Assembly: GCA_030765045.1 (NCBI GenBank) | Contig: CM060969.1 | Location: forward strand, 53,574,716-53,638,715 | DNA length: 64,000 nt | Origin: Tenodera sinensis | Lineage: Eukaryota > Arthropoda > Insecta > Mantodea > Mantidae | Reading direction: 5' to 3' | Part shown: positions 32,562-44,349 of the stretch, in pieces | Layout: every line of letters starts with the position of its first letter | Numbering within the stretch: the first letter of the stretch is position 1 | Notes under the pieces: generated by a model | The model's database searches: none | Told to the model about the DNA's origin: nothing | What the model saw: the letters and a program-made list of their open reading frames with translations, nothing else | Made by a program: the position numbers and the translations under genes

Positions 32562-33493
32562 GTCCATGTGTTTTGTGATGCTTCAGAAAGAGCATATGTC
32601 GCTGTACTATACGTTCAGTCAACCACTGACAACACTTGCAATGTCAAACTTGTCTTCAGCAAAAATAGGTTATCACCTGTGAAGAGAGTAACACTTCCCA
32701 GACTGGAATTACTTGCAGCCTTGGTTGGATCACGTCTTCTTCGCTACTTCTGCAAGGAAACTGGAATTGATTCCTCTTGTGCCACCTTATGGAGCGACTC
32801 GGCCGTCACTTTGGGCTGGATTCGCAACAATCCAAATCGATGGAAAACATTCGTTTGCAACCGTGTGACCGAAATTCATACGTATACTTTGTCTAGGCAA
32901 TGGAGACACTGTCCCGGCATCGAGAATCCTGCAGACTACCTCTCAAGAGGACTACAAGCAAAAGAGCTGTCTTTGAAGGATTCATGGTGGAAGGGGCCTT
33001 CTTGGCTTGTCCAACATCCTAACTCGTGGCCTCGTGATATCACTGTGCCGGACACGGCTCTACCAGAAGAAAAGAAGATCTCTCAAGTCCTTGTTGTTAC
33101 AGCCCCAGAAACACTGTTCAGAGCGTCACGCTACAGTTCATACTGGAAAATATTACATGTCACCGCGTGGATTCTTCGCTTTGTAAGATGCATAAAAGAG
33201 AAAAGAAAGGGATGTGTCAACTATTTATCTGCAGAAGAAATAGAGACAGCAAGGATGTATTGGATACGTCAGGTGCAACGGGAATGCTTCGGTACTGAAC
33301 TAGCATCCTTGAAGAAAAGTAAACCACTGCCGAAATCTTCCAAGATTTTTCGATTTAATCCCTTCCTGCGTGATGATATTATTCGCCTTGGGGGACGTCT
33401 ACAATTCACAGATCTGACAAATGATGAAAGACATCCAGTGCTTTTAGACGGATCACATGCATTCACATACCTTCTTATCAGACAGACTCACAT
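32562..33493 (+). pseudogene. pol: BEL/Pao RNase H and truncated integrase
   Basis: The open frame starts HVFCDASERAYVAVLYV. RNase H acidic residues are visible in FCDAS, LPRLELLAAL, LWSDSAV and ENPADYLSRG. These are followed by WWKGPSWL and a linker. The integrase N-terminal region follows (LGGRLQF, HPVLLDGSHAFTYLLIRQTH) and stops just after the first His of its zinc-binding domain, where reverse LTR sequence begins. The DDE core of the integrase is absent. The frame differs from gag's, consistent with an imprecise deletion. Confidence 0.88.
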
Positions 33494-33585
33494 CAAGAAC
33501 AAAAACGCATCTGGTGGCGTTAACAACAACTATTTGGTTATAATCACTGACGGTAGATGTCCTCAGCTACTCTGTGTCCTCAACA
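33494..33585 (-). repeat. Partial BEL/Pao LTR, reverse orientation
   Basis: Reverse complement of the first 92 bases of the LTR at 30781. It ends ...CTCAACA at the insertion edge and is followed by the aacag duplication (33586-33590). Confidence 0.85.
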
Positions 33586-33590
33586 AACAG

Positions 33591-34076
33591 TACTCCTTTC
33601 GAATCCCAGAATATCGTTGTGATGACCTTGCCAGCCGATGCAACAACTTTTGCCTTTTTTTGGAGTTGCCTCATCCATTCGTTTCCACAACTTGCACACA
33701 CTTTCCATAGACACCGATCCTTAGAAAGAATCCTGTGAAGTGATGCACGGCTTATTTCAATATACGGAGGAAGTTGAAACAAACCTGCATCAAGTGTAAG
33801 GCGCTGATCGGTGTTCACGACTGCTCGAACCTCGTCAACAATATCCGGAGCGAGGAAAGTGGAGGATCGGCCGCTTCATTGCTCATTGTGTAATGTTATT
33901 CTCCCTTCAATGAACGATCGGGGCCAACGAGAAACCATTTGTCTTGACAAAACGTCTTTTCCATAAACACTGCACAACTCGCAATGAATTTCAGTCGCAC
34001 ATTTATTTTTTTCCGCCAGAAAACGAATTGCAGCGCGAACTTCGCAATCGGCGGTAGGAACGAGTGGAGTTTCCAT
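33591..34076 (-). pseudogene. Mariner transposase, N-terminal half with internal deletion
   Basis: From the likely ATG at 34076: METPLVPTADCEVRAAIRFL, IHCELCSVYGKD and MVSRWPRSFIEGR, which are the helix-turn-helix paired-like DNA-binding region of mariner transposases. A stop interrupts at 33876-33878. After a frame change, SRASLHRILSKD is followed by WKVCAS and then abruptly by SAGKVITTIFWDSKGVLFV. The segment expected between, including the TGDETW motif with the first catalytic Asp, is missing. The element was therefore defective apart from the BEL insertion. Confidence 0.83.
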
Positions 34077-34300
34077 TGTTACTACCGTTTTAATGCCCAA
34101 ACAATAAACTTAGGGGGCCTAGGAATTTTACGGTGCTGCTACTACACCCATACCTATATACCCTGGGACTTTCAGACTTTTTCCACCTACCGCGCGGATT
34201 TAAAAAAATAGTGCAAGTTACTTTTGAGACGGCCCTCGTACATTGTTTTTATTTTAAACTAATAGATTTAAATAGTGCAGAGGACATTGAATGCATGCGT

Positions 34301-35969
34301 TATGGACATAAGAGACTTCTTTGGCAAACGCAAAAGAGAGAAGCAGCAAAAAAACCAAGTTGTCTCCAACAACACGGTTCACACCAATCAGGGGCCAGTG
34401 GTGTAACACGAGCTGACTGCTCATTGTTTAATACAGAGTGCTGAGTTAATAAAGCAAGTTTATCTGAAGGATTACCCTAAACAAGGCAATAGACGTAGTT
34501 TCCGCTAAGAATAGTATAAGTGGTTTGTTTGATTGCAGTATGCTGTTCTCAAAGATGCTGTATTTTGTTATGCCCGCACGCAGTTTCAGCGTTATGGCAC
34601 AAAGGATAGAAGCTATACTGACAAAGGTTTCAGAAACTAGAAGAATGCCTTACGTGCTAAGCGTGGGGAAAAAACTCCAAACGTCAGAGACCTATATTCG
34701 TGCCATTTCGATGTAGAAAAAACGTGAAACCTGTACTTTGGTGTCAACATTAGTTAATGAAATCACACTCGAGAAACAAGCTACCATGCTAAATCCTAAT
34801 TTGATGTAATGCAGCTCTCCCTGGCAATTATAACATAGAGAAGGGGACCAAAAAGAGTCTAGTTTTAAATGTTTTCGAACACATCTCAAGCAACATAAAA
34901 ACCTTTTGGAATGTTTATCGTACTCACATACCTAAGAATATAACATATACTTCTCCTGACCATTATAACCATAGACTACACTTAGTAGCTGTTAAAACGG
35001 TATCTGAAGTACCTGAAGAAAGAAACTTTTATTTTACCAATGTGCTATATTGCACGATTTCTTTCGGTGAGGCAAACTTACATCCTTATATGACGGCAAA
35101 ACCACAGTGCGTCTTCTAGAACAGCGTTGGAGTGCACGCCTAGTAATTACTAAAGTAGTTTTGTCAAACTAGGAAGCAGTGCTTAGAGTGCTAAATACCA
35201 TAGGGAGAGAACACTTCAATGGAGAAGACATAGCCAAAAGCGTTGGTTTGAAGACTAATAATGTCACTTAGATTTCGCTCTCTGTTAGCTTTGTACAAGA
35301 AAATACATGGATTGCTGGAACCAGCTGATAATCCATTCGTCTCAGACTACAAGCTTAAGTGACGCAATTGTTACCAGTAGCTGTATGAAACAAGAAATCA
35401 GTGAGTTTCAAAAACCAGAGAACTTTTCTTCTGTGCTGAAGGAAGCTGAAAATCTGCAAGGACCAGAAACTTTGTTTTCAATTCCTGTACAAAATAAGAC
35501 TCAGGAAGTCAACTGAAAACACTCATCATAGTCTGTAGCCATCGCATTACACAAGCAGTTCCGACCCAGAACCGCTAAAGGAGACCTTTAAACGACACCG
35601 TGGACTTAGTGCTTTTAGATGAGCGCTTCGATGAGAATGAAGAGCTTTTATTGACTATTGAAAGGACAGAACAACATTGAAAATTTCCAACGTCTAGAAA
35701 ATGTAGGTGCAATTGTGCCAAGAAAAGAACTGTCAGAGGTGCAGGCTAATTTCTCCTCAAAACCCAATGAAAATAAAATGGACCTTTTATACAAAAACGC
35801 GGTGTGTTCAAAAAGACATGCATTGTTTGCAAAAGTAACAATGTTTGGATTCAATACAGCGACTTGTCAATTTACATTTTCTACATTAAATGCCATAAAT
35901 CTATCGCAGAGACTATCCACAACTCATCAGCGATTGGCAAGTCTGACTTTTCCTGCCTTTGAGAAATAG
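34301..35969 (+). pseudogene. hAT transposase-like gene (ZMYM1/TTF-zinc-finger type), decayed
   Basis: The ATG at 34301 starts MDIRDFFGKRKREKQQKN, a typical N-terminus of these hAT-derived proteins, ended by a stop about 34 codons on. Further remnants in changing frames follow. KQVYLKDYPKQGNRRSF lies near 34455, then YAVLKDAVFCYA...F...GFRN (TTF-type zinc-finger region, 34540-34640). The segment VLRVLNTIGREHFNGEDIAK lies near 35180, and EISEFQKPENFSSVLKEAEN at 35397. The C-terminal hAT dimerisation block NTATCQFTFSTLNAI...RLSTTHQRLASLTF...FEK ends at the stop 35967-35969. Multiple stops and frameshifts make it non-functional. The domain order and total span suit one gene copy. Confidence 0.72.
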
Positions 35970-36827
35970 CAAGCACAAGCCTGGGAGCTTGAAGTTCTAA
36001 AGACATTTAGAAGCAAAGGAAACCTCAGACAGGAATTATTCTAGATCAGCATTGAGCTGATAAATATTTTTATTTAATTGTTCTTTTAAGAGTGGACCTT
36101 TTAATTAAAACATTTATTTAACGCCCTAAAGACTTATGCTTCTTACAGCGTCCAGATCCAACTTCTATAACTTTCTAAGTTTTGGTCACAGTAATTACTT
36201 GCTCTTTAAACATTTAAATTTTCATTTTACATTTTCAATATGCCTAGTTAATTTTATATAGTTTCCTTATGCCTGACTTTTATTAAGTCTCTGATGTACA
36301 TTGATCCGGAAAAATCCATTTTGAACATTTCAAGTAAAACTGGTACATTTTCTCTTCTAGTTCAGATCAAATCAAAATAATGTGTCCTGTAGTATCTGGG
36401 CTTCCACAACTACATAATCATCATCATTTTTACCAAGCTTCTTTAAGTAAATTGGAGTGTTAGCAACCTTCAATCCTATCGTAATACTATATGCAAATCT
36501 GGTCTCTTAATATTTTGATTTTTAAACCATGAAGTTCTTCCATTTTCCCCTTACCATTTGATGGATTGATGCATTCTGAATTCCAATTCTGTATAATTTT
36601 ATTTCTAGCGGCAGACTATTTTCCGCTCCTGGAAGTGTTAATGCTCATTGTTCTATTGAAATAACAGACTGTATGGTAACATGAAAAATAAAGCTTACGT
36701 CGGTTAAAAGTAAAGCTTCGAATATAAGTTTAGCATCTTCCAACATGCCACACGAAGATTTTAGACTCCAACCCCCCACCACTCTAAACTATCCTTTACA
36801 GGAAACTTTAAAAATGTTTGACTATAT
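35970..36827. other. Unassigned AT-rich sequence
   Basis: No gene recognised. The first few hundred bases may be the 3' untranslated part of the hAT copy. Confidence 0.5.
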
Positions 36828-37925
36828 CAAAAATATTATGTGTTGCATTCACATGACTTTCTCTACTCTTGTACTAACCTTTCTTACAACCTCTTATTCC
36901 TATATCTTCTTCGTGTTAGTTGAGATAAACATTTGCATAAATTATATTATTGCTTATTTCCTTGTAGGTACAAGGGGAATGTTAGAATACAGTGTGCTTT
37001 GAGCGATAGTCAAATGTTTTATAGCTTTGAGATTCCGTTCTCTTTGCACGCTTAGCATATAAAAAACTCTGATGTGTTGCACTCACACGACTTTGTCTAC
37101 TCGTGTACTAATCATTCTTAAAATCGCATATTGCTATATTTTCTACGTGTTAGTTGAGTTAAACACTTCCAGAAATTATCTTATTTCTTATTTCCTTGCA
37201 AGGGGAATATAGGAATACAGCAGCTTTTGAGCGATAGTCAAATCTCCTCTAAGGCTTTCAAATTCCGCTCTCTTTTCACGGTTAACATATAAACAGATGA
37301 ATGGCGATGTTACATTTGACAGAACTATAAGTTGTCCAAAAGTTACACAAATAACGAGGAATATCTCCGAAATGGTTCACTCTACAACAAAATTTATTTG
37401 GACATAAATTGTGTATTTTAGCAAGATCTACGTTATTTGTCGGGTAAAATTTTGCCTATCTCTTATGGTTTATGAGTTATTCAAAAGTCATCCAGAGTAA
37501 CCAGGACTATATAAGCTATTGCCAGAAACTTCAAAATATACGTTCCATTTGCTATCAAAATATCTTAAGTATATGTAATTGTAATCAAAATCCTTAGGGC
37601 TATTTTCAAGAAAATAAAAATTTTCGAAAAATTTTCCATGTAAAGGGTAGGTTAGGGTGGGGCTATTTTCTGCAAAATCTTCGTGTCGTATCCTTGAAAG
37701 ACATTAAACTTAAATACCAACTTTGGTTTTTAACCTACTTTTCATTTTCGGGTTATGCTGTCCTCAGACTGACAGACACTCAAACCCACACACGGACTTT
37801 CTTCTAAAAATGCTTTTTTTATTCAGGGGGTCTCAAAACATATATTTCCGGTGAAATCTCAACATCGAATTTTTGGGTGGAATACCCCTACTTACCAGTA
37901 GAGAAAGTAAATTAGTTCAATGATT
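36828..37925 (+). repeat. Dispersed repeat family R: one partial (36828-37066) and one full copy (37067-37925)
   Basis: The full copy runs from atgtgttgcactcacacgac through gagcgatagtcaaat, cgaggaatatctccgaaatg, ttccatgtaaagggtaggtt, ccttgaaagacattaaactt, caaaacatatatttccggtg and atcgaatttttgggtggaat, ending cagtagagaaagtaa. The near-terminal motifs form a short inverted repeat (actttctctact versus agtagagaaagt). It is non-coding and spans about 860 bp. The partial copy holds only the first quarter and abuts the full one head to tail. Confidence 0.85.
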
Positions 37926-37927
37926 TT

Positions 37928-39000
37928 GAATTTTCAGGGAATAGCCTTTGAAGTCTTCTTTATTCTAGATGACTTTCTCATAACTAGTAAACCGTAAGAG
38001 ACGGACAAAATCTTACTATGTGAAAAGTGTAGATTCGTTCAAGCACAATGTATGTCGTACACATTTGTGTTCTGTGTAGTTAGCCGTTTCCGAGATATTC
38101 GTTGTTTCTGGTTGATGCGGTATTACCCGCTCCTCACTTCCACTATCCTAAGCGGAATGCTGCTTTGAGGTGATTTCTGCTCCGGCTGCTCTGGCGTGTG
38201 ATCTTAATTTCTGGGTATGCGTGGGTGTTTGCGAATTAATCCTGAACTCTCGTTGGAACACTTTTATTCTCACCAAAATAAGAATGCGTGAGATTTGCCG
38301 ATCGCTATAAGCAACGTTAGGTCGTTACTGTGTCTTTACTAAGACCGAAGATTGTTACTATTAAATATAATGTGTCCTCACAGTCGAGGATCCGGAATAC
38401 GAATCCCATGACTGAAGTGCTCGCTCGGAGATCTAGGCGACAAGTGTACTCACCCCCTCCGTCCGGCTTCTGGAGGGCAAGTGTGCTCCCGGTCAGAAGT
38501 CACCTCGGACTTCTCCTCAAAAACCCCTCCAATTTCATGGCGCGAAAACTCCGCGTCATGACGCTCTCTATGCTCTTCGCCAGCAGTGGGGTTTTCCAGG
38601 AAGCCTACGTGACTATTCCTCGTTTTCCTGCTCAATACCTGCGCTGAGCGATTTCCAGGAAAACCGGTATTACACTGTATCAGGCTGAATACCTGGAATT
38701 TACCACTAATGATTTGCCTGCAACATTACGTGTCCCTTCTGACAATTTTAACCCTGAACAATCTTCCCAGGTCTTTCATATCTGCGAGGATTTTAACATT
38801 TACTGTTTCTCTAATTCTGCCACATGAAGCAGTATTATTTCCATAATTATGGCGTTCACAATTTCGGCTTCATGGTTCGAGTTTTAAAATACTTATACTT
38901 TTCTGGAATGGGAACTTTTTTTTTTTTTCTCCCGCACTCTTGGACATGCAAAGAGAGTGAGCAGAGAAAGTTATGTGACAACAATGCATCGGCTTTTTAA
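37928..39000 (-). repeat. Family R copy in two pieces, split by ~770 bp
   Basis: 37928-38115 (ataactagtaaaccgtaaga, ccgtttccgagatattcgtt) and 38880-39000 (cagagaaagttatgtga) are consecutive parts of the family in reverse orientation. The intervening 38116-38879 is foreign, GC-richer, and has no recognisable coding domain. It may be another inserted element. Confidence 0.65.
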
Positions 39001-39614
39001 AAGTTATTTTATCTCCCCCTCCTATAAAGTCTCCTGGCTACGGGCCTGCATTTCGCACAATTTTTTTTTTTTTTTTTGGGGGGGGGGGAACACCTTTTAG
39101 AAAGACAAAAATTTTAATCCAAACGAGATAACTTCACAGGCCATTAATGGAACATTTAGGGGATATAACTTATTCCATAGCTCGACATGTCAAACATTGA
39201 CTTTTTTCAAACTGATTAAAACCATTTTCAAACAAAACTTACAAAAAACGAAGGTTTGTATGGGCAGAAGTTAGTCAAAATGCTCATGTCACCTCGTATC
39301 CTTAAAAGATATTGAATATAAGTTCGAAGCTCAAAATTTGTATTTATCAAATTGTGTTATTGACAAATTAAGTGCTCACTGACTTTGGGAGTGGGCGTAT
39401 GTCGTTGTACTGATCACAAAACGTATCTACGTTCTCTAAGTTTTGAGTGTTATTCAGAACTATGTATCTACTACTGGAGAGAGTTGGAGAAAGTAAGAAG
39501 TGCAATGCGGAACGGCGTTCGTGATTAAAGGTCATGCATGACCCGTTACGCGAGTAATAAACCCAACTTAGAAATCAACCATTAAACATACCTTCTTTCC
39601 AGTAACAGCATCGT
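39001..39614. other. Mostly unassigned; possible diverged family R fragment
   Basis: Contains T and G homopolymers near 39060-39088. Near 39270-39330 there is a weak match to family R (cctcgtatccttaaaagata). No gene is seen. Confidence 0.4.
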
Positions 39615-39686
39615 GCGATGGTGGTGTAATGGTCAGCATAGTTGCCTTCCAAGCAGTTGATCCGGGTTCGATTCCCGGCCATCGCA
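39615..39686 (+). tRNA. tRNA-Gly(TCC)
   Basis: A 72-base cloverleaf: acceptor gcgatgg/ccatcgc, A-box tggtgtaatggtc, anticodon loop cttccaa (anticodon TCC), and T-arm ccggg ttcgatt cccgg. A T-run terminator for RNA polymerase III follows at 39691. No intron. It is identical to the minus-strand gene at 50945-51016. Confidence 0.95.
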
Positions 39687-41530
39687 CTTATTTTTTTTAC
39701 TGTGCTTTACACTCTTCTCATTGGACATAACCATAAATTTATTGACTTCAGGAATACACTACTGAAATGTAGTAGAAATCTCGTAAAAATTGACTCGTGA
39801 CTTTAAAAATCCAGGGACTATAAACTCAAAATGTCTTTTGACTTTTGATATTACTAATACTTATATTTATATAATGCACGTTAAAAATGCAGAATAAAAT
39901 GTTTTTTATTTTGAAATTTAAGGTTATTGAAAACGTGCCACAGTGCAGTTTTCCTCCAATTCTTCTGAAATTTGTCATATGAATTCCCAAAACATAAACA
40001 GGTAAATCTGTGGCATGCATCTTTTTCTTTTGAATGGTTTTTGAATTGTTAATTTTTAAATCTGTACAAAACTTTAACAAAACTATAAACTTCAAATAAG
40101 AGGAATTAAAGGTTATTATTTTTTTTTTTAACAAAGGCTATTAAAACAAAATTATTTCACTGATATGTACGTTATAATCACATACGTATAATAGTTCTTA
40201 AAAACGGTAATTTTTCAAAATTGCATCCTGCGGAGCATTTGGCACAAGATGTTAAATAAAGTTAAATTGAAGTTGGACACTAGGACGATATCACACTGAA
40301 ATTAAAACAGTTTAATGTTAATGTGAGACAACATAGAATATAAATCTTTAGCCAAATTGGCTGACAACTTTAGAAAATTATATTTTCAGTTGCATATTCC
40401 CTTAAGGCGTCAATTGTTTTAAGTTTCCTGCAGGCTTTGCTTGGAGAAAACGAAAGAAATTGAGTGTTACCTTCACATGAATTTCTCTACTCATTGCCAT
40501 TTATTCTTATGTAGCTTCTATAAACTATTCTTATGCAAACTTTTTTTCCAGCCACTTCATTTTAATCGATATTAAAGTTTGCAGAATAGTTCCCTTGCCT
40601 CCTTTCGTGGAGGTTCAAGGCGCAGAGGCTAGTAAAATGTGAAAAACAGGGTCGCTAAGCGCAAACTTTGAAATTCCATGGGTACTCTTTGCATGGCATT
40701 GCGAGAAACAACCAAATGGTGATATTCTGAAAGATATCCTGCGTGCCACATTCACATTATTTTCTCTACTCACTCCTCTATAAGCTATTCCTGCAAAAGC
40801 GTGTTCCTCTATTTACTTTTACTCTAGGTAAGATTTAGTTACGCATTTCGTTGAAAGTATAATATAACTAACCTAATTACGTGTAACAGCCTTTTCTGGG
40901 CCAAAGCCTATTGGCTGGCCGCTGCCGCTCTCATTTCTGCTCACTGCAGAAGTGCAGTAATAGAATATATGACATGGATAGCGTCGTTATAGGGAATTGC
41001 AACAATTAACATACACTATCATAAATCTAGGATGTAATGGTGTCCATAATAATAAAAATAATGAATAATAGTGTCAATAACTCCTATCTGTAAATATTTA
41101 TAAATCTAGTTGACCCAAATAAAATGTAATGGAACACACATAAGGTCTTCTAACTTATGTTTAATTTTTAACGTCACATTCATACTTGTAATTAGTATTC
41201 TCTTTATTATGCTCTCAGATTTTACTATTTACTTCGCAGGCCACAGGTTCAACATTGACTAATCCAATATACTTCAGTTCATGTTTGAACCTGTCACAAT
41301 AGACCATCCTAAGTAATGTAAAAAGAGGTTTTTCAGTCCGCAAGTCGCGAGTTTATTTAAGCAATAACATACCTTGCGTTAGATTTGGTTTGTTTATTTT
41401 AATTAATAATACAAGTGCAGAGATGAAAAATAAATCTAGGTCTAACTACTTGCGGAATATGTCGTACTTTTTTGTTGTAAAGAGCATATCTTTCATGTTA
41501 AATGTCTTTGGAGCTACACAAACTGAAATC
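39687..41530. other. AT-rich sequence with a weak family R relic
   Basis: No gene is recognised. A stretch at about 40455-40800 keeps scattered family R landmarks (ttcacatgaatttctctact, tactctttgcatggcattg) but is strongly diverged. The rest is unassigned. Confidence 0.45.
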
Positions 41531-41705
41531 AGCCTCCTCTGTGGTGTCACGGTAGCGTGTCTGCCTCGTATTCCAGAATCTCGGTTAGGACGGGTTACCT
41601 GGATGAGCGGTTTTTGCCGGAGTTTCCCTTATTCTGAAGAACACACGTCCAGTAACTCTTAAGTTCTACAAACCTTGGACAAATTTTAGTATCACTTAAC
41701 CCATT
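41531..41705 (+). mobile_element. SINE-like element, family 3, copy a
   Basis: It has a tRNA-like start (ctgtggtgtcacggtagcgt) and a body with gccggagtttcccttattct and gtaactcttaagttctac. The same order recurs at 50050-50245. No reading frame of interest. Confidence 0.6.
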
Positions 41706-42071
41706 TCATTCATCGCCTGATATGATCTAACTGGCTAACGAACTTAAGCCTAAAAAATCTGATGTGTTGCACTCACATGTCTTTCTCTACTGTTGCATTA
41801 ACCATTCTTGCAAACTCTTATTTCTAAATCTTCCTCGTGCTAGTTGACATAAACTTTTGCAGAAATTATTTTATTGCTTATTTCCTTGTAGGTGCAAGGG
41901 GAATATGGGAATACACTAGGCTTTAAGCGATAGTCAAATCTTTTAAATATTTGAGACTCTGCTCTCTTTGCACGGCTAAGATATACAAAAATGAATAACG
42001 ATCGTCCATTTGACGAAATTTAGGTGTTGCAAAACTCACACATATAACAAAGAACATCTCCAAAATGATTC

Positions 42072-42072
42072 A

Positions 42073-42143
<71 letters not shown>

Positions 42144-42566
42144 TACACCCACACACCCACACTCACTCACTCTCACACTCACTCACTCACTCACTCACAC
42201 ACACTCACACACTCACTCACACTCACTCACACTCACACTCACTCACTCACTCACACTCACTCACTCACTCACACTCACTCACACTCACTCACTCACTCAC
42301 ACTCACTCACTCACACTCACTCACTCATACTTACTCACACTCACCCACACTCACCCACACTCACCCACACTCACCCACACTCACCCACACTCACTCACAC
42401 TCACTCACACTCCCACACTCTCACACTCTCACACTCCCACACTCCCACACTCCCACACTCCCAGACTCTCACACTCTCACACTCTCACACTCTCACACTC
42501 TCACACTCTCACACTCTCACACTCACACTCACACACTCACACACTCACACGCACACACTCACACAC
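42072..42566. repeat. CA / CACT minisatellite
   Basis: About 100 bp of (CA)n grades into arrays of cactcact, cacccacact and ctctcacact. The two open frames through it are only His/Thr/Ser/Leu repeats. In other family R copies this spot reads cactcacaaca, a likely seed for the expansion. Confidence 0.95.
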
Positions 42567-42904
42567 AAACATACATATACAAATAATTATTGGGACATAG
42601 ATTGTGTTTTAGCAAGCTTTACATTTGTTGTATAATAAGACTTGGTCTATCTCTTTTTTCCAAAAGTGTTTCAAGTAAAGGACAGTTTAGGGTGGAGGAG
42701 TTTTCTTCAAAATCTCCTGTCGCATCCTTGAAAGACATTAAATTTAAACACCAACTTTGGTTTTTAACCGACTTTTCGTTTTTGAGTTAAGCTGTTCACA
42801 TGTCACAGGCACAGACATGCGCACACGGACCTTTTTCTAAATTTTTTTTTTTTTTTTTTTTTTTTTATTCAGGAGGCCTCAAAACATATATTTCCGGTGA
42901 AATA

Positions 42905-43257
42905 TTGACACTGTTCGCCTACCACCTAGGCGGCTCTAGTTTGAAACTAGGGACCCGCATGTGATATTTGTGATGGACGAAGCGGCGTCTGGGCGAGTTT
43001 TCTCCGGGTTCTCCGGTTTCTCCCGCCACTCGTTCTACTAATAGCTCCATCATCACCTTTACGTTTCATGGATTTCGCCCACATTTCATATCATCCTCTT
43101 CCACACTATCAGACCTCGTGCACCCGCTTCCAGGTCTTCACTATGTCCGGTTCATAGGTTCCTCTGTTCCTCGACAGGCGTCTGACCCTAGGCACTGGCT
43201 TGTAAGCCCTAGGGGTGTAAGTTCTACATATGGGGAGGTAATCAGGTAAAGAAAGAA
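42905..43257 (+). mobile_element. SINE, family 2, copy b
   Basis: Matches the copies at 1386 and 56375 through gacccgcatgtga, ggacgaagcggcgtctgggc, ttctccgggttctccggttt and catttcatatcatcc. It ends in a gtaaagaaagaaagaaat tail and interrupts family R sequence, so it is younger than that copy. Confidence 0.75.
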
Positions 43258-43335
43258 AGAAATCTCGAGATCGAATTTTTGGGTAGAATACAATACTTCC
43301 TCTACTTACTATACATAGTTCAGAAAGTAAAGAAA

Positions 43336-44349
43336 GGATTTAAGTCCTGTTTTAACAGTTGTACGGTAACAAAAATTAAAGCCATGTTATATAATGCAAA
43401 AGTAATTAGCTGTTAGGTTGAGTTTTAGCTTCTGCTGTTATATTAGTATTCGCTAAAATAATACAAATGCAGCTTTATTGAACAAGATTTAATAGGGCAT
43501 TTTAGAAGTACTATTATCATTCCAATGTTCTATTGTTTCAGAGTTAGGCAAATAGTGTCATATAATATGGATAGTTTCGTCAAACGATTTATGTGGGGAA
43601 AGACATATGTTTCATTGCGAATTTTAACTTGAAACGAGCAACTGATCGGGCAACACTGACTGAAAGCATTAGTTATCAGCCTTTGATTATCGGGACAACA
43701 GTCAGTCGCAAGACTCAGACCTAACCGATAAATTCTCGACCCGAGCGACAGTCAGACCGTCGTATCTCGCCTACTTCATAAATACAATATGAATTTAAAT
43801 AGTATATCTCAAAGATTTGACAAGAAAATGTTAAATTCTATAAAACAAAATAACCCAAGAAATATCAATTTTGATTAGTGTAGTTTGACAGGCCAACTGA
43901 GGGAAACCAAATCCAGGAATTACATTTATTTCGATCTTCTCTTGTAACTCAAACCAGAGCGTAATCCCAAAAAAATCTGACTTTGCATTAGTTATGAGAA
44001 AAAATTATTGTCAAATTAAAACAGAGTACAATTTTGATTGTTAATCGATTGTGATGTATAATAATTTATTTTTCAGCGACTTATGGATACAGTTGTAGGC
44101 TCTGACTAAAGAAAATAATGACCACGTGGTAATTTGTACAAAACAAAGGAATGACCGAGTGATAATTCGTATGTAATTGATAATTTATGTATGAAATAGT
44201 TGCTATATATGAAATAGTCAGCGTGTTGAAATGAGATTTTACCGCCTCATTCGCAACTGTTTGGAAACTATTGGAGGCCGTTGTGCTATTGGTTCGCAAA
44301 AAATCAATTAAATAATGCTGCATAAAATAGTTATTATTTACGATTTTGA
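43336..44349. other. Unassigned AT-rich sequence
   Basis: No gene, RNA or repeat recognised. Confidence 0.5.

Larger units (their letters stand above)
30528..33585. mobile_element. Rearranged BEL/Pao LTR retrotransposon
   Basis: The order along the plus strand is: 26 bp of LTR end in reverse (30528-30553), a reverse transcriptase fragment (+), a complete LTR (+, 30781-30947), primer-binding site, gag, RNase H, truncated integrase, then 92 bp of LTR start in reverse (33494-33585). The outer edges carry the LTR dinucleotides TG...CA and a 5-bp target duplication, so the insertion edges are genuine. The interior, however, is inverted and permuted relative to them. Protease and most of the reverse transcriptase are missing. 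Self-integration of the cDNA before insertion, or template switching, could give this layout. Confidence 0.82.
30001..34240 (-). mobile_element. Mariner-family transposon, interrupted by a BEL/Pao insertion
   Basis: The ends are an inverted repeat: 30003 cgaggggcgtctcaaaagta, and the reverse complement of 34238 cgagggccgtctcaaaagta. Each is flanked by the TA target dinucleotide. The minus strand encodes mariner transposase in two pieces, 34076-33591 and 30527-30127. They are separated by a 3,058-bp BEL/Pao insertion flanked by a 5-bp duplication. Without the insertion the mariner would be about 1.2 kb, close to the family's usual 1.3 kb. Confidence 0.88.
41753..43335 (+). repeat. Family R copy carrying a minisatellite and a SINE
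   Basis: Family landmarks run from atctgatgtgttgcactcac (41758) to ttgggtagaatacaatactt (about 43280). The copy is split at 42070-42566 by a CACT-rich minisatellite and at about 42905-43257 by a family 2 SINE. The parts on each side rejoin in register when these are removed. Confidence 0.8.

Noticed and set aside
42010..42600. Two His/Thr/Ser/Leu-rich frames of 173-196 codons
   Set aside because: They are a by-product of the CA/CACT minisatellite, and two overlapping frames are equally open.
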